Assembly (NCBI RefSeq): GCF_014280075.1
Contig: NZ_CP047950.1
Coordinates: 62,001-126,000 of the forward strand
Direction: 5' to 3'
DNA: 64,000 bases
Source of the DNA: Synechococcus sp. A15-62
GTDB lineage: Bacteria; Cyanobacteriota; Cyanobacteriia; PCC-6307; Cyanobiaceae
Part shown: one piece after another, positions 9,665-21,631 of the stretch
How the letters are laid out: each line of letters starts with the position of its first letter
Position numbering within the stretch: position 1 is the first letter of the stretch
Notes under the pieces: model-generated
Databases searched by the model: none
The model's input: the letters and a program-made list of their open reading frames with translations, nothing else
Told to the model about the DNA's origin: nothing
Translations under genes and position numbers: made by a program

Positions 9665-10315
9665 ATGATGGCGTGGATGGCCCAGGACCACCCGATCTTC
9701 ACCGAAAGCATCCGGCGGATCCGGGCGGCTCTGGGGGACACGGGCCTGCCGCCGCTGCAACAGCAGGTGCTGGAACGGCTGGTGCACAGCAGCGGCGATC
9801 TTTCGTTGGGAACACTGCTGCGGTTCAGTGAGGGGGCCTGTGAGCAGGGTTTGGCAGCGCTGAAGCAGGGAGCGCCGATCCTGACGGACACCTCGATGGC
9901 GGCGGCGGCGGTGGCCCCGATGGCCCAACGCACTCTGGGCACTGCCGTGCACACGGTGTTGGAGTGGGCACCTGACGCGGCACCGGCGGGTTCAACGCGT
10001 ACGGCGGCGGGCATGCAGCGGGCCTGGCGCGCGCTCGCGGCGGCGTCACCGGCTCCGGTGGTGCTGATCGGCAGTGCGCCGACCGCCCTTGAGGTGCTGT
10101 TGCAGCAGGTGGCCGCCGGTGCTCCAGCCCCCAGCTTGGTGATCGGCATGCCGGTGGGGTTTGTGGGGGTATCGGAAAGCAAGAAGCATTTGGCGGCCAG
10201 CGGTTTGCCCCAGATCCGTTTGGAGAGCAGCAGGGGTGGAGCTGGTCTGGTGGCCGCGGCGGTTAATGCTCTGCTGCGCGCTGCTGCAGCACCAGCTCCC
10301 CTCCCTTCCAGCTGA
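9665..10315 (+). CDS. cobH: Precorrin-8X methylmutase
   Basis: Moves the C-11 methyl group to C-12 to form hydrogenobyrinate/cobyrinate in corrin (cobamide) biosynthesis. The 216-residue protein starts around MMAWMAQDHPIFTESIRRIR and contains the family segments GAPILTDTSM, the catalytic-His context VHSSGD and the C-terminal VIGMPVGFVGVSESK. The size is normal. Starts at 9665, 9668 and 9677 are all possible; I use the first. It diverges from holA and its 3' end overlaps tilS by 53 bp in convergent orientation. Marine Synechococcus make pseudocobalamin, so other cob genes are expected elsewhere. Confidence 0.93.
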   Translation: MMAWMAQDHPIFTESIRRIRAALGDTGLPPLQQQVLERLVHSSGDLSLGTLLRFSEGACEQGLAALKQGAPILTDTSMAAAAVAPMAQRTLGTAVHTVLEWAPDAAPAGSTRTAAGMQRAWRALAAASPAPVVLIGSAPTALEVLLQQVAAGAPAPSLVIGMPVGFVGVSESKKHLAASGLPQIRLESSRGGAGLVAAAVNALLRAAAAPAPLPSS

Positions 10316-11267
10316 GTTGCCAGCCCCCGGCAAGATCGGCTGCACCGCCGGGGGCACCGTTGTCCAGTCGCCGGCTGAGTTCGTCCAGTTGGCTGGCCGG
10401 CAGAGCTGGTACCCCCTGCTGCTGTAGCCACTGCGCCAGCAACAGGCGGCGGCTGGCTGGGCTCAACGCTCCCAGGCCGCGGCGGTCCAGGCCAGCCGGG
10501 GTTTGCAGAACCCCCAGAGCCATCCGGCTGAGTTCCGTCTGACTGTCCCGCACCTGGGACACCCGTTCGGCCAGATCGCTCATCCGCTGCGTGCTGCCTG
10601 GGTGCAACGCCTCCAGCACCGGCAGCACCTCCTTGCGAATTCGGTTGCGGGCGAACGCGGGGGATTGGTTGCTGGGGTCCTCCCAGATCGGCAGCGCCAG
10701 CTCCCGGCAGATCTGGAGGGTGTCCTCGCGCTGGAGGTGCAGCAGTGGCCGGCGCAGCTGGGGGCCTTCCGGGCTGAGGGGGCGAACGCTGGGCAGGGCT
10801 GCAAGGCCAGCCAGATCGCTGCCGCGGGCCAGCTGCAGCAGCATCGTTTCGGCCCGGTCGCTGGCGGTGTGGCCCGTCACCACATCGGCGCCTGCTTGGC
10901 GGCCCCGTCGTGCCAGCAGTTCGTAACGCCACTGCCGAGCCTTGGCTTCGCTGGGCACCTCTCCCGGCGCTGCCTGGTCGACCTGCAGGGGGAGTTGGCG
11001 CTGCTCGCACCAGCTGCTCAGTTCCGCGGCGATTCGGCTGGAGTCGTCGTGCCAGCCGTGATCGCCATGCCAAAGGCTCAGGCCCCAGCCATGCAAGGGC
11101 GCCAGTTCCTGCAGCAACGCCAGCAGGGCCATGGAGTCCTGTCCGCCCGACACCGCCAGCAGCAAGGAGCTGCCCTGGGGCAGCAGCTGCGGCTGCATCA
11201 GCAGGCGCCGGTGCAGGCGGTCATGCCATGACGTCCAGCCCAAGAAAGAAGGGTGTGTTTCCCCCAC
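10263..11267 (-). CDS. tilS: tRNA(Ile)-lysidine synthetase
   Basis: Converts C34 of the CAU-anticodon tRNA-Ile to lysidine with ATP and lysine, so that it reads AUA. The 334-residue protein has the N-type PP-loop motif SGGQDS at residues 40-45, the His-rich LSLWHGDHGW segment, GHTASDRAETMLLQLARGSDLAGLAAL-type core sequence and RNRIRKEVLPVLE. The start is a GTG at 11267 (MGETHPSFLGW). It is codirectional with holA and lysC but separated from them by cobH. The stop lies within the 3' end of cobH. Confidence 0.94.
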   Translation of the reverse strand: MGETHPSFLGWTSWHDRLHRRLLMQPQLLPQGSSLLLAVSGGQDSMALLALLQELAPLHGWGLSLWHGDHGWHDDSSRIAAELSSWCEQRQLPLQVDQAAPGEVPSEAKARQWRYELLARRGRQAGADVVTGHTASDRAETMLLQLARGSDLAGLAALPSVRPLSPEGPQLRRPLLHLQREDTLQICRELALPIWEDPSNQSPAFARNRIRKEVLPVLEALHPGSTQRMSDLAERVSQVRDSQTELSRMALGVLQTPAGLDRRGLGALSPASRRLLLAQWLQQQGVPALPASQLDELSRRLDNGAPGGAADLAGGWQLSWKGGELVLQQRAAEH

Positions 11268-11302
11268 GGTGTGAGAATCAGGGCACCGCTGTCCAGTCCC
11301 CC

Positions 11303-12061
11303 ATGACCCGTCTTCAGCAGCTGCCCGCTTCCCTGCAGCGCAGCCTTGAGCAGCGCTCTGCGCTCAAGGTGATCGCTGGCCTGATGAATTTCGATGCCGC
11401 CAGTGTGGAGCGGGTCGCCCGTGCAGCCGGGCGTGGCGGTGCTGATCTGATCGACGTGGCCTGTGATCCCGCCCTGGTGCGTCTGGCGATCGAGGCCTCC
11501 GGTGGCGTGCCCGTGTGCGTGTCGTCGGTGGAGCCTGAGCAGTTCCCTGCGGCGGTGGAAGCCGGTGCACTGATGGTGGAGATCGGCAACTACGACGCCT
11601 TCTACCTCCAGGGCCGGATCTTTGATGCGGCTGAGGTGCTTGAGCTCACCCGTCGCACCCGTCAACTGCTGCCCAACGTGGTGTTGAGCGTCACCGTGCC
11701 CCACGTGTTGCCGATGGATGAGCAGGAGCAGCTGGCTATCGATCTGGTGGCCGCCGGTGCCGATCTGATCCAGACCGAGGGCGGTACCAGTGCCAAGCCC
11801 TTCAGTGCTGGCCACCTGGGCCTGATTGAGAAGGCTGCCCCCACCCTGGCGGCGGCCCACAGCATCAGCCGCGCCGTCGATGTGCCGGTTCTGTGTGCTT
11901 CGGGTCTGTCGGCGGTGACGCTGCCGATGGCCATCGCTGCCGGTGCGGCCGGCGTGGGCGTCGGTTCAGCAGTGAACCGCCTGCAGGATGAGCTGGCGAT
12001 GGTGGCCGTTGTTCGTGGTCTGCGTGATGCCCTCGGCAGCGCTGTCGCGACCCGCGTCTGA
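11303..12061 (+). CDS. ycf23: Ycf23-family protein (DUF561), TIM-barrel-like
   Basis: Conserved protein of cyanobacteria and red-algal plastids, with no established reaction. The 252-residue sequence shows the family core ALKVIAGLMNFDAASVERV, GGADLIDVACDPALV, VCVSSVEPEQ and the C-terminal phosphate-binding-like LCASGLSAVTLPMAIAAGAAGVGVGS, which resembles a TIM-barrel nucleotide or phosphate site. The start is the ATG at 11303; upstream in-frame sequence is the tilS antisense shadow. It diverges from tilS across only 35 bp and precedes psbZ on the same strand. Confidence 0.88.
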   Translation: MTRLQQLPASLQRSLEQRSALKVIAGLMNFDAASVERVARAAGRGGADLIDVACDPALVRLAIEASGGVPVCVSSVEPEQFPAAVEAGALMVEIGNYDAFYLQGRIFDAAEVLELTRRTRQLLPNVVLSVTVPHVLPMDEQEQLAIDLVAAGADLIQTEGGTSAKPFSAGHLGLIEKAAPTLAAAHSISRAVDVPVLCASGLSAVTLPMAIAAGAAGVGVGSAVNRLQDELAMVAVVRGLRDALGSAVATRV

Positions 12062-12067
12062 ACCTGA

Positions 12068-12092
12068 ATCTCCGCTGAGCGGAGGCCTCTTC
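12068..12092 (+). terminator. Weak hairpin after ycf23
   Basis: A perfect 6-bp stem, CTCCGC with a TGA loop and GCGGAG (12070-12084), lies 9 bases after the ycf23 stop. It is followed by a pyrimidine-rich CCTCTTCCCCTT rather than a clean T run. It could end ycf23 transcription before psbZ, but the missing U tract makes this uncertain. Confidence 0.35.
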
Positions 12093-12174
12093 CCCTTCAT
12101 GGTGTGAAGAGTGCTCCGCTCGCTCGCGGGAGCAACAGCTCTCGTGTGAAAATCGACCCCTGACTTCCAGTTCC

Positions 12175-12363
12175 ATGCAGTTCATCAACACGCTGACCGT
12201 TCTGGCCCTGGTGGTGGCATCGTTTGCCTTGATCGTTGCTGTGCCTGTGCTGTATGCCTCAAGCGAGGACAGCGGTCGCTCCAACCGTCTGATCCTGCTG
12301 GGCAGTGCTGTTTGGGTGGCTCTGGTGCTGCTGAACTGGGGTGTGAGCTTCTTCGTCGTCTGA
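12175..12363 (+). CDS. psbZ: Photosystem II protein Z
   Basis: Small thylakoid membrane subunit of photosystem II (formerly Ycf9) at the core periphery, involved in core-antenna interaction. The 62 residues form two membrane helices (LTVLALVVASFALIVAVPV and LILLGSAVWVALVLLNW) joined by a short polar loop with SSEDSGRSNR. This is the exact size and topology of PsbZ. It sits 64 bp before ribH and after ycf23 on the same strand. A purine-poor leader of about 110 bp precedes it. Confidence 0.96.
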   Translation: MQFINTLTVLALVVASFALIVAVPVLYASSEDSGRSNRLILLGSAVWVALVLLNWGVSFFVV

Positions 12364-12427
12364 GCTCAGGCCTCAGCAGCAACCTGGGGGGTGCCACGAT
12401 GGCTGAGATTCAGTCGGCACCTTCCCA

Positions 12428-12910
12428 ATGGCCACGTTCGAAGGACGTTTCTCTGACGCAGCCGGGCTGCGCGTCGGTATCGTCGTGGCCCGTTTCAATG
12501 ATCTGGTCACCGCCAAGCTGCTGAGTGGCTGTCTCGACTGCCTCAAGCGCCACGGCGTGGATGTGTCGGAAACCAGCTCCCAGCTGGACGTGGCCTGGGT
12601 GCCGGGCTCGTTCGAACTGCCGATCGTGGCCCAGCAGATGGCCCGCTCCGGTCAGTACCAGGTGCTGATCACCCTGGGGGCGGTGATCCGCGGCGACACG
12701 CCCCATTTCGATGTGGTGGTGGCGGAGGCCAGCAAGGGCATTGCAGCTGTGGCGCGCGACACGTCCGTGCCCGTGATCTTCGGCGTGTTGACCACCGACA
12801 CGATGCAGCAGGCGCTGGAGCGGGCGGGCATCAAGAGCAATCTTGGCTGGAGCTACGGGTTGGAAGCCCTGGAGATGGGCAGCCTGATGCGGGCCTTGCC
12901 GTCAGCTTGA
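12428..12910 (+). CDS. ribH: 6,7-dimethyl-8-ribityllumazine synthase
   Basis: Penultimate step of riboflavin synthesis: condenses the ribityl-diaminouracil intermediate with dihydroxybutanone phosphate in an icosahedral or pentameric shell. The 160-residue protein has the substrate-site segments [27 protein letters not shown] (with the catalytic His) and [19 protein letters not shown]. The length is normal for the family. The start is the ATG at 12428. The stop lies 4 bp from that of convergent mutS. Confidence 0.97.
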   Translation: MATFEGRFSDAAGLRVGIVVARFNDLVTAKLLSGCLDCLKRHGVDVSETSSQLDVAWVPGSFELPIVAQQMARSGQYQVLITLGAVIRGDTPHFDVVVAEASKGIAAVARDTSVPVIFGVLTTDTMQQALERAGIKSNLGWSYGLEALEMGSLMRALPSA

Positions 12911-12914
12911 GGCT

Positions 12915-15620
12915 TCAGGCCGCCAACTGATCCAGCACCTGCCGGGCCCGTTGCACCACGGGCTTGGGAACGCCGGCGAGGCGTGCCGCTTCGATGCCGT
13001 AGCTGCGGCTGGCACCGCCGGCCTGCACCTGATGGAGGAAAACCAGATCCTCCCCGGTTTCCTCCACCAGCACCTGGAAGTTGGCCACGTTGTCGCGTTC
13101 GGCGGCCAGGTTGTTCAGCTCGTGATAGTGGGTGGCGAATACTGTGCGGCTGCCCAGGTCGCCGGCCAGGTGCTCGCTCACGGCCCAGGCGATCGAGAGG
13201 CCATCGAAGGTGGCGGTGCCCCGCCCGATCTCATCGAGCAGCACAAGCGAACGATCGCTGGCGTGGTGAAGGATGTTGGCGGTTTCGGCCATCTCCACCA
13301 TGAAGGTGGACTGGCCGGCGGCCAGATCATCCACAGCACCCACCCGGGTGAAGATCCGATCGGCGATCCCGACCGTGGCGGAGCGGGCCGGCACCCAGCT
13401 GCCGATCTGCGCCATCAATTGGATCAGACCGATCTGGCGCAGATAGCAGCTTTTGCCGCTGGCGTTGGGGCCTGTGAGCACCACCAGATCGGTGCCATCG
13501 CCCAGATGCACGTCATTGGGGGTGAAGGCGGTTTCCACCAGCCGTTGCTCCACCACGGGATGGCGGCTGGCCTCCAGCTGCAGCCCCCGGCCGTTGGTGA
13601 TGGTGGGTGCGCAGTAGCCACCGCTGGCGGCCACATCGGCCAGACCGGTGAGGGCATCGAGGGCGGCAACAGCGCGGGCGGCTTGGCGGATCGGGGCGGC
13701 CATGGCCCCCACCTGCTCGCGCAGCTGGCAGAACAGCTCGTATTCCCGCTGGCAGGCCCGGGCCCGCAGCTGGAAGATGCGGCCCTCCCGCTCCTTGAGA
13801 TCCGGGGTGATGAAGCGTTCTTCGTTGGCCAGGGTCTGGCGCCGGATCCAGTGGTCCGGCACGGCGGTGGCCTTGGCTTTGCTCACCGCCAGGAAGTAGC
13901 CGAAGGTGCGGTGGTGCTGCAGCTTCAAGGTGCTGATGCCACTGCGTTGGCGCTCCTGCTGCTCCTGGTGGCTTAGCCAGGCGTCCTGATCGTCCAGCTG
14001 GTTGCGCAGCCCATCCAGCAGCGGGTCGACGCCGTCATGGATCAGGTCGCCTTCTGAGAGGGAGAGCGGTGGGGCCTCCACCAGGCGGTGGCGAATTGTC
14101 CGGGCCAGCTCCGCCAGGGCTGGATCGGGGCTGAGCAGCTGCTGTAACCACTCCGGTCCCGCGCTGATCGCAGAGTCCAGCCGGGCGGTGAGTTGGGGCA
14201 ACCGTTCCAGGCCATCGGCGATGGCCACCAGATCACGGGCACCGGCATGGCCCGCTCCGGCCCGGCCGGCCAGCCGTTCCAGGTCGCCCATCGGCCGCAG
14301 CAGCTGGCGGATCGCCAGCCGCAGGCTGCGTTCACCCACCAGGCTGCTCACTAGATCCTGGCGCTGCTGAATGGCCTGGTGGTCCATCAACGGTGCTTCC
14401 AGCCAGCGGCGCAGGCAACGGCCGCCCATGGCGGTGAGGGTGCGATCGATCGCCCAGAGCAACGATCCCTGCAACTGGTTGTCCCGCTGGGTGGCGGTGA
14501 GCTCGAGGTTGCGGCGGGTCTGAGCATCCAGCACCAGGGCATCGCCGCGGTGCACGATTGTTGGTACCTCCAGGGGAATGCGGCTGTCCTCCTCCAGGGG
14601 TTGGGTGTCTTGCAGGTAGCGCAGCAGGCCACCGAGGGCTTGCAGGGCCAGGGGGTGCTCCGGCAGGCCGAGGCCATCGAGGCTGCTGAGGCCGTAGTGC
14701 TGCTGCAGGGTGTGCTCCGCCTCCGCTGGGCTGAAGGGGGTGCTGGCCATCGGCGTGAGCCGCAGCCGTTCGGGACACCAGGCCGGCCGCTCAGCATCGA
14801 GGGCGGCCGCCCAGAGCAGTTCGGAGGCCTCCTGCTGGGCCAGCTGCTGGTGCAAGGCGCTGCTGTCTTCCCGTTGCATCACCTGCACCTCGCCGGTGCT
14901 CACATCGGCGCTGGCCAGGCCCCAGCGCAGCGGTTGTTTTCCCTGGGCCGGCTCCACCACCACAGCCGCCAGCCAGTTGTTGCGGCGGGCGCTGAGCATG
15001 CCCTCCTCCAACACGGTGCCGGGGGTCAGCACCCGGGTGATGTCCCGCTTGAGTAGGGCACCCTTGGTGGGGGTGGTTTCCAGTTGATCGCAAAGGGCCA
15101 CGCTGTAGCCCTGCTTGATCAGTTCGGCGCAGTAGCGCTCGGCGGCGTGGTGAGGGATGCCCGCCATCGGTACCCGCCCGATCGCCTTGCCACCTTCCTT
15201 GCCGGTGAGGGTGAGCTCCAGCACCCGGGAGAGTTCGATGGCATCTTCGAAGAAGCACTCGAAGAAGTCGCCCAGGCGGTAGAGCAGCACCCGTTCTGGA
15301 TGGGCCGCTTTGAGCTCCACGTAGTGGCGCAGCATCGGTGTGAGCTGCAGCGGGTCGAGCTGGCTGTGGTGGGCCCAGGCCGGTTCGTCGCTGCTGGGTT
15401 CTGAATGGTTTGCAGCCGGGGATTCGCTGCTGACCTCGCTTGACGTGGTCTGGCGCGTTCGGGGCCGGGCAGCGGCATCGGCTCCGAGTTCGTCGTCGCT
15501 GAGGTCGTGGCTGGCGGCCTCAGGTTCGCCGGTGGGTGCAGTCGGTGCGGCCGGCTCAGGTGCCCCGAACAGATTGCCCTGCAGGGCGTCGTCAGGGGAC
15601 TGGGACGCGGACCGGGGCAT
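12915..15620 (-). CDS. mutS: DNA mismatch repair protein MutS
   Basis: Recognises base mismatches and small loops and couples ATP hydrolysis to repair. The 901-residue protein carries an extra Pro/Ala/Glu-rich N-terminal extension of about 85 residues. The mismatch-binding domain follows with the Phe-X-Glu wedge in [13 protein letters not shown], then connector, lever and clamp regions, and the C-terminal ATPase with Walker A GPNASGKS (about residue 715), Walker [12 protein letters not shown] and the conserved ATHYHEL. The start is the ATG at 15620 ([11 protein letters not shown]). A GNAT gene lies 52 bp upstream on the same strand. Confidence 0.96.
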   Translation of the reverse strand: MPRSASQSPDDALQGNLFGAPEPAAPTAPTGEPEAASHDLSDDELGADAAARPRTRQTTSSEVSSESPAANHSEPSSDEPAWAHHSQLDPLQLTPMLRHYVELKAAHPERVLLYRLGDFFECFFEDAIELSRVLELTLTGKEGGKAIGRVPMAGIPHHAAERYCAELIKQGYSVALCDQLETTPTKGALLKRDITRVLTPGTVLEEGMLSARRNNWLAAVVVEPAQGKQPLRWGLASADVSTGEVQVMQREDSSALHQQLAQQEASELLWAAALDAERPAWCPERLRLTPMASTPFSPAEAEHTLQQHYGLSSLDGLGLPEHPLALQALGGLLRYLQDTQPLEEDSRIPLEVPTIVHRGDALVLDAQTRRNLELTATQRDNQLQGSLLWAIDRTLTAMGGRCLRRWLEAPLMDHQAIQQRQDLVSSLVGERSLRLAIRQLLRPMGDLERLAGRAGAGHAGARDLVAIADGLERLPQLTARLDSAISAGPEWLQQLLSPDPALAELARTIRHRLVEAPPLSLSEGDLIHDGVDPLLDGLRNQLDDQDAWLSHQEQQERQRSGISTLKLQHHRTFGYFLAVSKAKATAVPDHWIRRQTLANEERFITPDLKEREGRIFQLRARACQREYELFCQLREQVGAMAAPIRQAARAVAALDALTGLADVAASGGYCAPTITNGRGLQLEASRHPVVEQRLVETAFTPNDVHLGDGTDLVVLTGPNASGKSCYLRQIGLIQLMAQIGSWVPARSATVGIADRIFTRVGAVDDLAAGQSTFMVEMAETANILHHASDRSLVLLDEIGRGTATFDGLSIAWAVSEHLAGDLGSRTVFATHYHELNNLAAERDNVANFQVLVEETGEDLVFLHQVQAGGASRSYGIEAARLAGVPKPVVQRARQVLDQLAA

Positions 15621-15672
15621 CGGCTGATCTGACGGATCCGGATCGTACCGGGCCTGACCGGATTGAGATGCC

Positions 15673-16128
15673 TCAGCGGCGCAGCACCATCAGTTGCTGG
15701 GGATTTGCATCCTGGAAGCCCAGCTGCCGGTAGAAACCGGCACTCTTGGTGGTCATCAGATACACCCGTTCCACGCCCACCACCGGCGGGTTGTGCAGCA
15801 GTTCTTCGATCACCCGGCGGCCGAGGCCGTGGCCCTGCAGATCGCCGGCCACCACGATGTCCCAGAGCACGGCTCGGCTGAAGCCATCGGAGGTGGCCCG
15901 GCCGAAGCCCACCAGCCGCTTGCCGCGCCAGAGGCTCACCACGGCATCGCTACCGGCCAGCAACCTCCGCAGCTGAGCAAAGCTGCGGCCGCGGGCCCAG
16001 AAGGCGTGGCGATCGAACAGCCGTTGCAGCTTGAGCAGGGCCCGACTGGGGCGCAGATCCGGCCCGAGGCCCAGCCAACGCAGGCCGGGGGCACCGGGGG
16101 CATGGTGAACCAGCCGGATCGGGGTCAC
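15673..16128 (-). CDS. GNAT family N-acetyltransferase
   Basis: Acyl-CoA-dependent acetyltransferase of unknown substrate. The 151-residue protein shows the acetyl-CoA loop [20 protein letters not shown] (Q/R-x-x-G-x-G/A type) and the C-terminal [17 protein letters not shown], typical of the GNAT fold. The N-terminal 60 residues are basic and family-specific. It is codirectional with mutS (52 bp) and divergent from uvrB (71 bp between starts). Nothing in the context fixes the substrate; a role next to two DNA repair genes is coincidence unless shown otherwise. Confidence 0.85.
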   Translation of the reverse strand: MTPIRLVHHAPGAPGLRWLGLGPDLRPSRALLKLQRLFDRHAFWARGRSFAQLRRLLAGSDAVVSLWRGKRLVGFGRATSDGFSRAVLWDIVVAGDLQGHGLGRRVIEELLHNPPVVGVERVYLMTTKSAGFYRQLGFQDANPQQLMVLRR

Positions 16129-16199
16129 GGGTTGGGGAGCCGCAGCACTTCATCTTGCTCCCCGGCGATAATTGACGGCCGCCGTCTGGCCCCGCACCC

Positions 16200-18239
<2,040 letters not shown>

Positions 18240-18330
18240 AATTCACGGTGGGAACCCTTGGCAATTGACCATTGGTCCCTCCGTAAGGCAGAGTCTCCAA
18301 GTCGTCAGGGACACGCCCGCGTCGACACTT

Positions 18331-18402
18331 GCGGATGTAGCTCAGTGGTAGAGCATCTCCTTGCCAAGGAGAGGGTCGAGAGTTCGAATCTCTTCATCCG
18401 CT
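18331..18402 (+). tRNA. trnG: tRNA-Gly, anticodon GCC
   Basis: A 72-nt cloverleaf: acceptor GCGGATG pairs with CATCCGC, the D arm is GCTC-AGTGGTA-GAGC, the anticodon arm is TCTCC-TTGCCAA-GGAGA with anticodon GCC, and the T arm is AGAGTTCGAATCTCT containing TTCGAAT. The discriminator is T, usual for bacterial tRNA-Gly. CCA is not encoded. It sits between uvrB and secA, 91 bp after the uvrB stop. Confidence 0.97.
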
Positions 18403-18480
18403 TGATTCAGAACCCAGTCCAGAAGGGCCTTCTGCGAGTGAGCCTCCATTAGGCTGCACCCGATTCGGTTGCCGTTTTCC

Positions 18481-21285
18481 ATGCTCAAGCTCCTGCTGGG
18501 TGATCCCAATGCCCGCAAGCTGAAGCGTTACCAGCCGATCGTTTCGGATATCCAGCTGCTTGAAGAGGAGATCGCTCCGCTCTCCGACGATGAGTTGCGT
18601 GGCAAAACCGCTGCCTTCCAGGAGCGTTTGGCCAATGCCGGCAGTCTGGCGAACCAGCGGCCGATCCTCGACGAGATCCTGCCTGAGGCCTTCGCTGTTG
18701 TTCGTGAAGCCGGCAAGCGGGTGCTGGGCATGCGTCATTTCGATGTCCAGCTGATTGGCGGCATGGTGCTGCATGAAGGCCAGATCGCCGAGATGAAAAC
18801 TGGCGAAGGCAAAACACTGGTTGCCACCCTTCCGAGTTATCTCAACGCCCTCACTGGTCGTGGCGTGCACGTCGTGACGGTGAACGATTACCTGGCCCGC
18901 CGTGATGCCGAGTGGATGGGCCAGGTGCATCGCTTTCTCGGTTTATCCGTGGGCCTGATCCAGCAGGACATGCGCCCCGAGGAACGCCGGCGCAACTACA
19001 ACTGCGATATCACCTATGCCACCAACTCGGAGCTGGGCTTCGATTACCTGCGCGACAACATGGCCGCCGATATCTCGGAGGTGGTGCAGCGGGAGTTCCA
19101 GTACTGCGTGATCGATGAGGTGGATTCGATCCTGATCGATGAAGCCCGCACCCCTCTGATTATTTCCGGCCAGGTGGAACGGCCCCAGGAGAAGTACCAG
19201 CAGGCGGCCGAAGTGGCCAATGCCCTGGCTCGCGCCGCTGAGTTGGGCAAAGACGGTATCGATCCTGAAGGTGATTACGAGGTGGATGAAAAGCAGCGCA
19301 GCTGCACCCTCACCGATGAAGGCTTCGCCAAAGCCGAGCAGATGCTTGGGGTGGCGGATCTGTTCAACCCTCAGGACCCTTGGGCTCACTACATCACCAA
19401 CGCCCTCAAGGCCAAGGAGCTGTTCGTCAAGGATGTGAACTACATCGTGCGCGACGGCGAAGCGGTGATCGTGGATGAGTTCACCGGTCGGGTGATGCCT
19501 GGCCGCCGTTGGAGTGACGGCCAGCACCAAGCCATCGAGGCCAAGGAGGCCCTGCCGATCCAACCGGAAACGCAGACTCTCGCTTCGATCACGTATCAGA
19601 ACTTTTTCCTGCTCTATCCGCGCTTGGCCGGCATGACCGGCACGGCAAAAACGGAAGAGGTCGAATTCGAGAAGACCTACAAACTCGAAACCACAATCGT
19701 CCCCACCAACCGGGTCCGGGCGCGTCAGGACTGGGCCGATCAGGTCTACAAAACTGAGGCTGCCAAATGGCGCGCTGTGGCCAATGAAACAGCAGAGATT
19801 CACAAGAACGGACGGCCGGTGCTGGTGGGCACCACCTCGGTGGAGAAAAGCGAACTGCTGAGTTCGCTGCTGGCGGAGCAGGAGATCCCCCACAACCTGC
19901 TCAACGCCAAGCCGGAGAACGTGGAGCGCGAATCGGAGATCGTGGCCCAGGCGGGTCGGGCTGGCGCCGTGACCATCGCCACCAACATGGCGGGCCGTGG
20001 CACTGACATCATTCTTGGCGGCAACAGCGACTACATGGCCCGCTTGAAGTTGCGGGAGGTGCTGCTGGGCCGTCTTGTGAAGCCGGAGGAAGATCACAAG
20101 CCGCCCGTGCCTTTGCAGCGCAATGCTCCGGGCGGGTTCGCTGATGCTGCGGCGCCTTCGCTGCCCCGCAGCGGTGAGAGCCTCTATCCCTGCCCCCTCA
20201 CTGATGACACCGATCAAGCCCTCGGCCAGCTGGCGCGTGATCTGGTCAAGGCCTGGGGCGACCGTGCCCTCACGGTGATTGAGCTGGAGGAGCGCATCGC
20301 CACTGCTGCGGAGAAAGCTCCCACTGAGGATCCCCAGATTCAGGCGTTGCGCGAGGCGATCGCCCGGGTGAAGGGTGAATACGACGCCGTGGTGAAGCAG
20401 GAGGAAAGCCGCGTTCGCGAGGCCGGTGGCCTGCATGTGATCGGCACTGAACGACATGAGTCCCGCCGTGTCGATAACCAACTGCGTGGCCGTGCCGGCC
20501 GCCAGGGCGACCCCGGTTCCACTCGCTTCTTCCTCTCTTTAGGAGACAACCTGCTGCGGATCTTTGGCGGTGACCGTGTTGCCGGTTTGATGAATGCCTT
20601 CCGCGTGGAGGAGGACATGCCGATTGAGTCCGGCATGCTCACCCGCTCGCTGGAGGGAGCCCAGAAGAAGGTGGAGACCTACTACTACGACATCCGCAAG
20701 CAGGTGTTCGAGTACGACGAGGTGATGAACAACCAGCGGCGAGCGGTGTATTCCGAACGCCGGCGGGTGCTGGATGGCCGCGCCCTCAAGAAGCAGGTGA
20801 TCGGCTATGGCGAACGCACCATGGGCGAAATCGTGGAGGCCTATGTGAATCCTGATCTTCCGCCGGAGGAATGGGATCTGGGCCAGCTGGTGGGCAAGGT
20901 GAAGGAATTCATCTATCTGCTGGAAGATCTCACCCCTGAGCAGGTGCAGGGCCTTGGCATGGAGGAACTCAAGGCCTTTCTGCAGGAGCAACTGCGCAAC
21001 GCCTACGACCTCAAGGAAGGCCAGATCGAACAGCAACGTCCGGGGCTGATGCGGGAGGCCGAGCGTTTCTTCATCCTTCAGCAGATCGATACCCTCTGGC
21101 GGGAGCACCTTCAGGCGATGGATGCCCTGCGTGAATCGGTGGGTCTGCGTGGCTACGGTCAGAAAGACCCTCTCATTGAATACAAAAACGAGGGGTACGA
21201 CATGTTCCTTGAAATGATGACCAACATGCGTCGCAATGTCATTTATTCCATGTTCATGTTCCAGCCTCAAGCTCCTAAAAATTAG
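18481..21285 (+). CDS. secA: Preprotein translocase ATPase SecA
   Basis: Motor that drives preproteins through SecYEG at the plasma and thylakoid membranes. The 934-residue protein has Walker A MKTGEGKT (105-112), the preprotein cross-linking domain, Walker [22 protein letters not shown]2 ([16 protein letters not shown]), [10 protein letters not shown], and the helical scaffold and wing domains. A picocyanobacterial insertion of roughly 70 residues with [14 protein letters not shown] lies in NBD2. The C-terminal zinc-binding Cys tail of E. coli SecA is absent; the protein ends QPQAPKN. The start is the ATG at 18481 ([19 protein letters not shown]); an in-frame TTG 12 bases earlier is less likely. 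Confidence 0.97.
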   Translation: MLKLLLGDPNARKLKRYQPIVSDIQLLEEEIAPLSDDELRGKTAAFQERLANAGSLANQRPILDEILPEAFAVVREAGKRVLGMRHFDVQLIGGMVLHEGQIAEMKTGEGKTLVATLPSYLNALTGRGVHVVTVNDYLARRDAEWMGQVHRFLGLSVGLIQQDMRPEERRRNYNCDITYATNSELGFDYLRDNMAADISEVVQREFQYCVIDEVDSILIDEARTPLIISGQVERPQEKYQQAAEVANALARAAELGKDGIDPEGDYEVDEKQRSCTLTDEGFAKAEQMLGVADLFNPQDPWAHYITNALKAKELFVKDVNYIVRDGEAVIVDEFTGRVMPGRRWSDGQHQAIEAKEALPIQPETQTLASITYQNFFLLYPRLAGMTGTAKTEEVEFEKTYKLETTIVPTNRVRARQDWADQVYKTEAAKWRAVANETAEIHKNGRPVLVGTTSVEKSELLSSLLAEQEIPHNLLNAKPENVERESEIVAQAGRAGAVTIATNMAGRGTDIILGGNSDYMARLKLREVLLGRLVKPEEDHKPPVPLQRNAPGGFADAAAPSLPRSGESLYPCPLTDDTDQALGQLARDLVKAWGDRALTVIELEERIATAAEKAPTEDPQIQALREAIARVKGEYDAVVKQEESRVREAGGLHVIGTERHESRRVDNQLRGRAGRQGDPGSTRFFLSLGDNLLRIFGGDRVAGLMNAFRVEEDMPIESGMLTRSLEGAQKKVETYYYDIRKQVFEYDEVMNNQRRAVYSERRRVLDGRALKKQVIGYGERTMGEIVEAYVNPDLPPEEWDLGQLVGKVKEFIYLLEDLTPEQVQGLGMEELKAFLQEQLRNAYDLKEGQIEQQRPGLMREAERFFILQQIDTLWREHLQAMDALRESVGLRGYGQKDPLIEYKNEGYDMFLEMMTNMRRNVIYSMFMFQPQAPKN

Positions 21286-21631
21286 TCTTTATGATTCAGG
21301 GCAAACGCGCTGCTCTAGGGAATTTTTAATCAATATTTCCTTAGTTATTGTTGGCTATCGTGAATCTTTGCCGACTAAATTCACTGCATTTGTTTGATTT
21401 TATAGGGTCGTGCAATATGCTTTTGCTTATCAAGAGAACAAGCCTGATCTTGCTTGCTTCTAATGCTGCAAGTGAGATTGTTCTTGAGATTAGCCCTGAA
21501 TGTTGACTTGTTTTTGCGCAGTGTGTTTCAGGACTTCCTGACGGCAAGGCTCGCCCTGGAGGATCAATATGAATTTTCTGGGTCAAAAGTATTGGCCGTA
21601 GAATTAATTAAATCGGCCAGCTGTGAGCACT
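21286..21631. other. AT-rich gene-poor gap between secA and cysE
   Basis: This 346-bp stretch is visibly richer in A and T than all the genes around it (for example GAATTTTTAATCAATATTTCC near 21321). It lies between the 3' ends of convergent secA and cysE. Two short open frames of 61 and 81 codons cross it on opposite strands, but neither resembles a known protein or has a plausible ribosome site. I see no clear terminator hairpin, tRNA-like fold or repeat. It may hold an unannotated small RNA, a decayed gene, or an old insertion site. Confidence 0.5.

Noticed and set aside
18241-18330. Promoter for tRNA-Gly from TTGACC at 18265
   Set aside because: No -10-like hexamer lies at a suitable distance; the nearest candidate is only about 13 bases away.
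18943-20481. 512-codon open frame antisense to secA
   Set aside because: Shadow of secA codon bias; no start context or family similarity.
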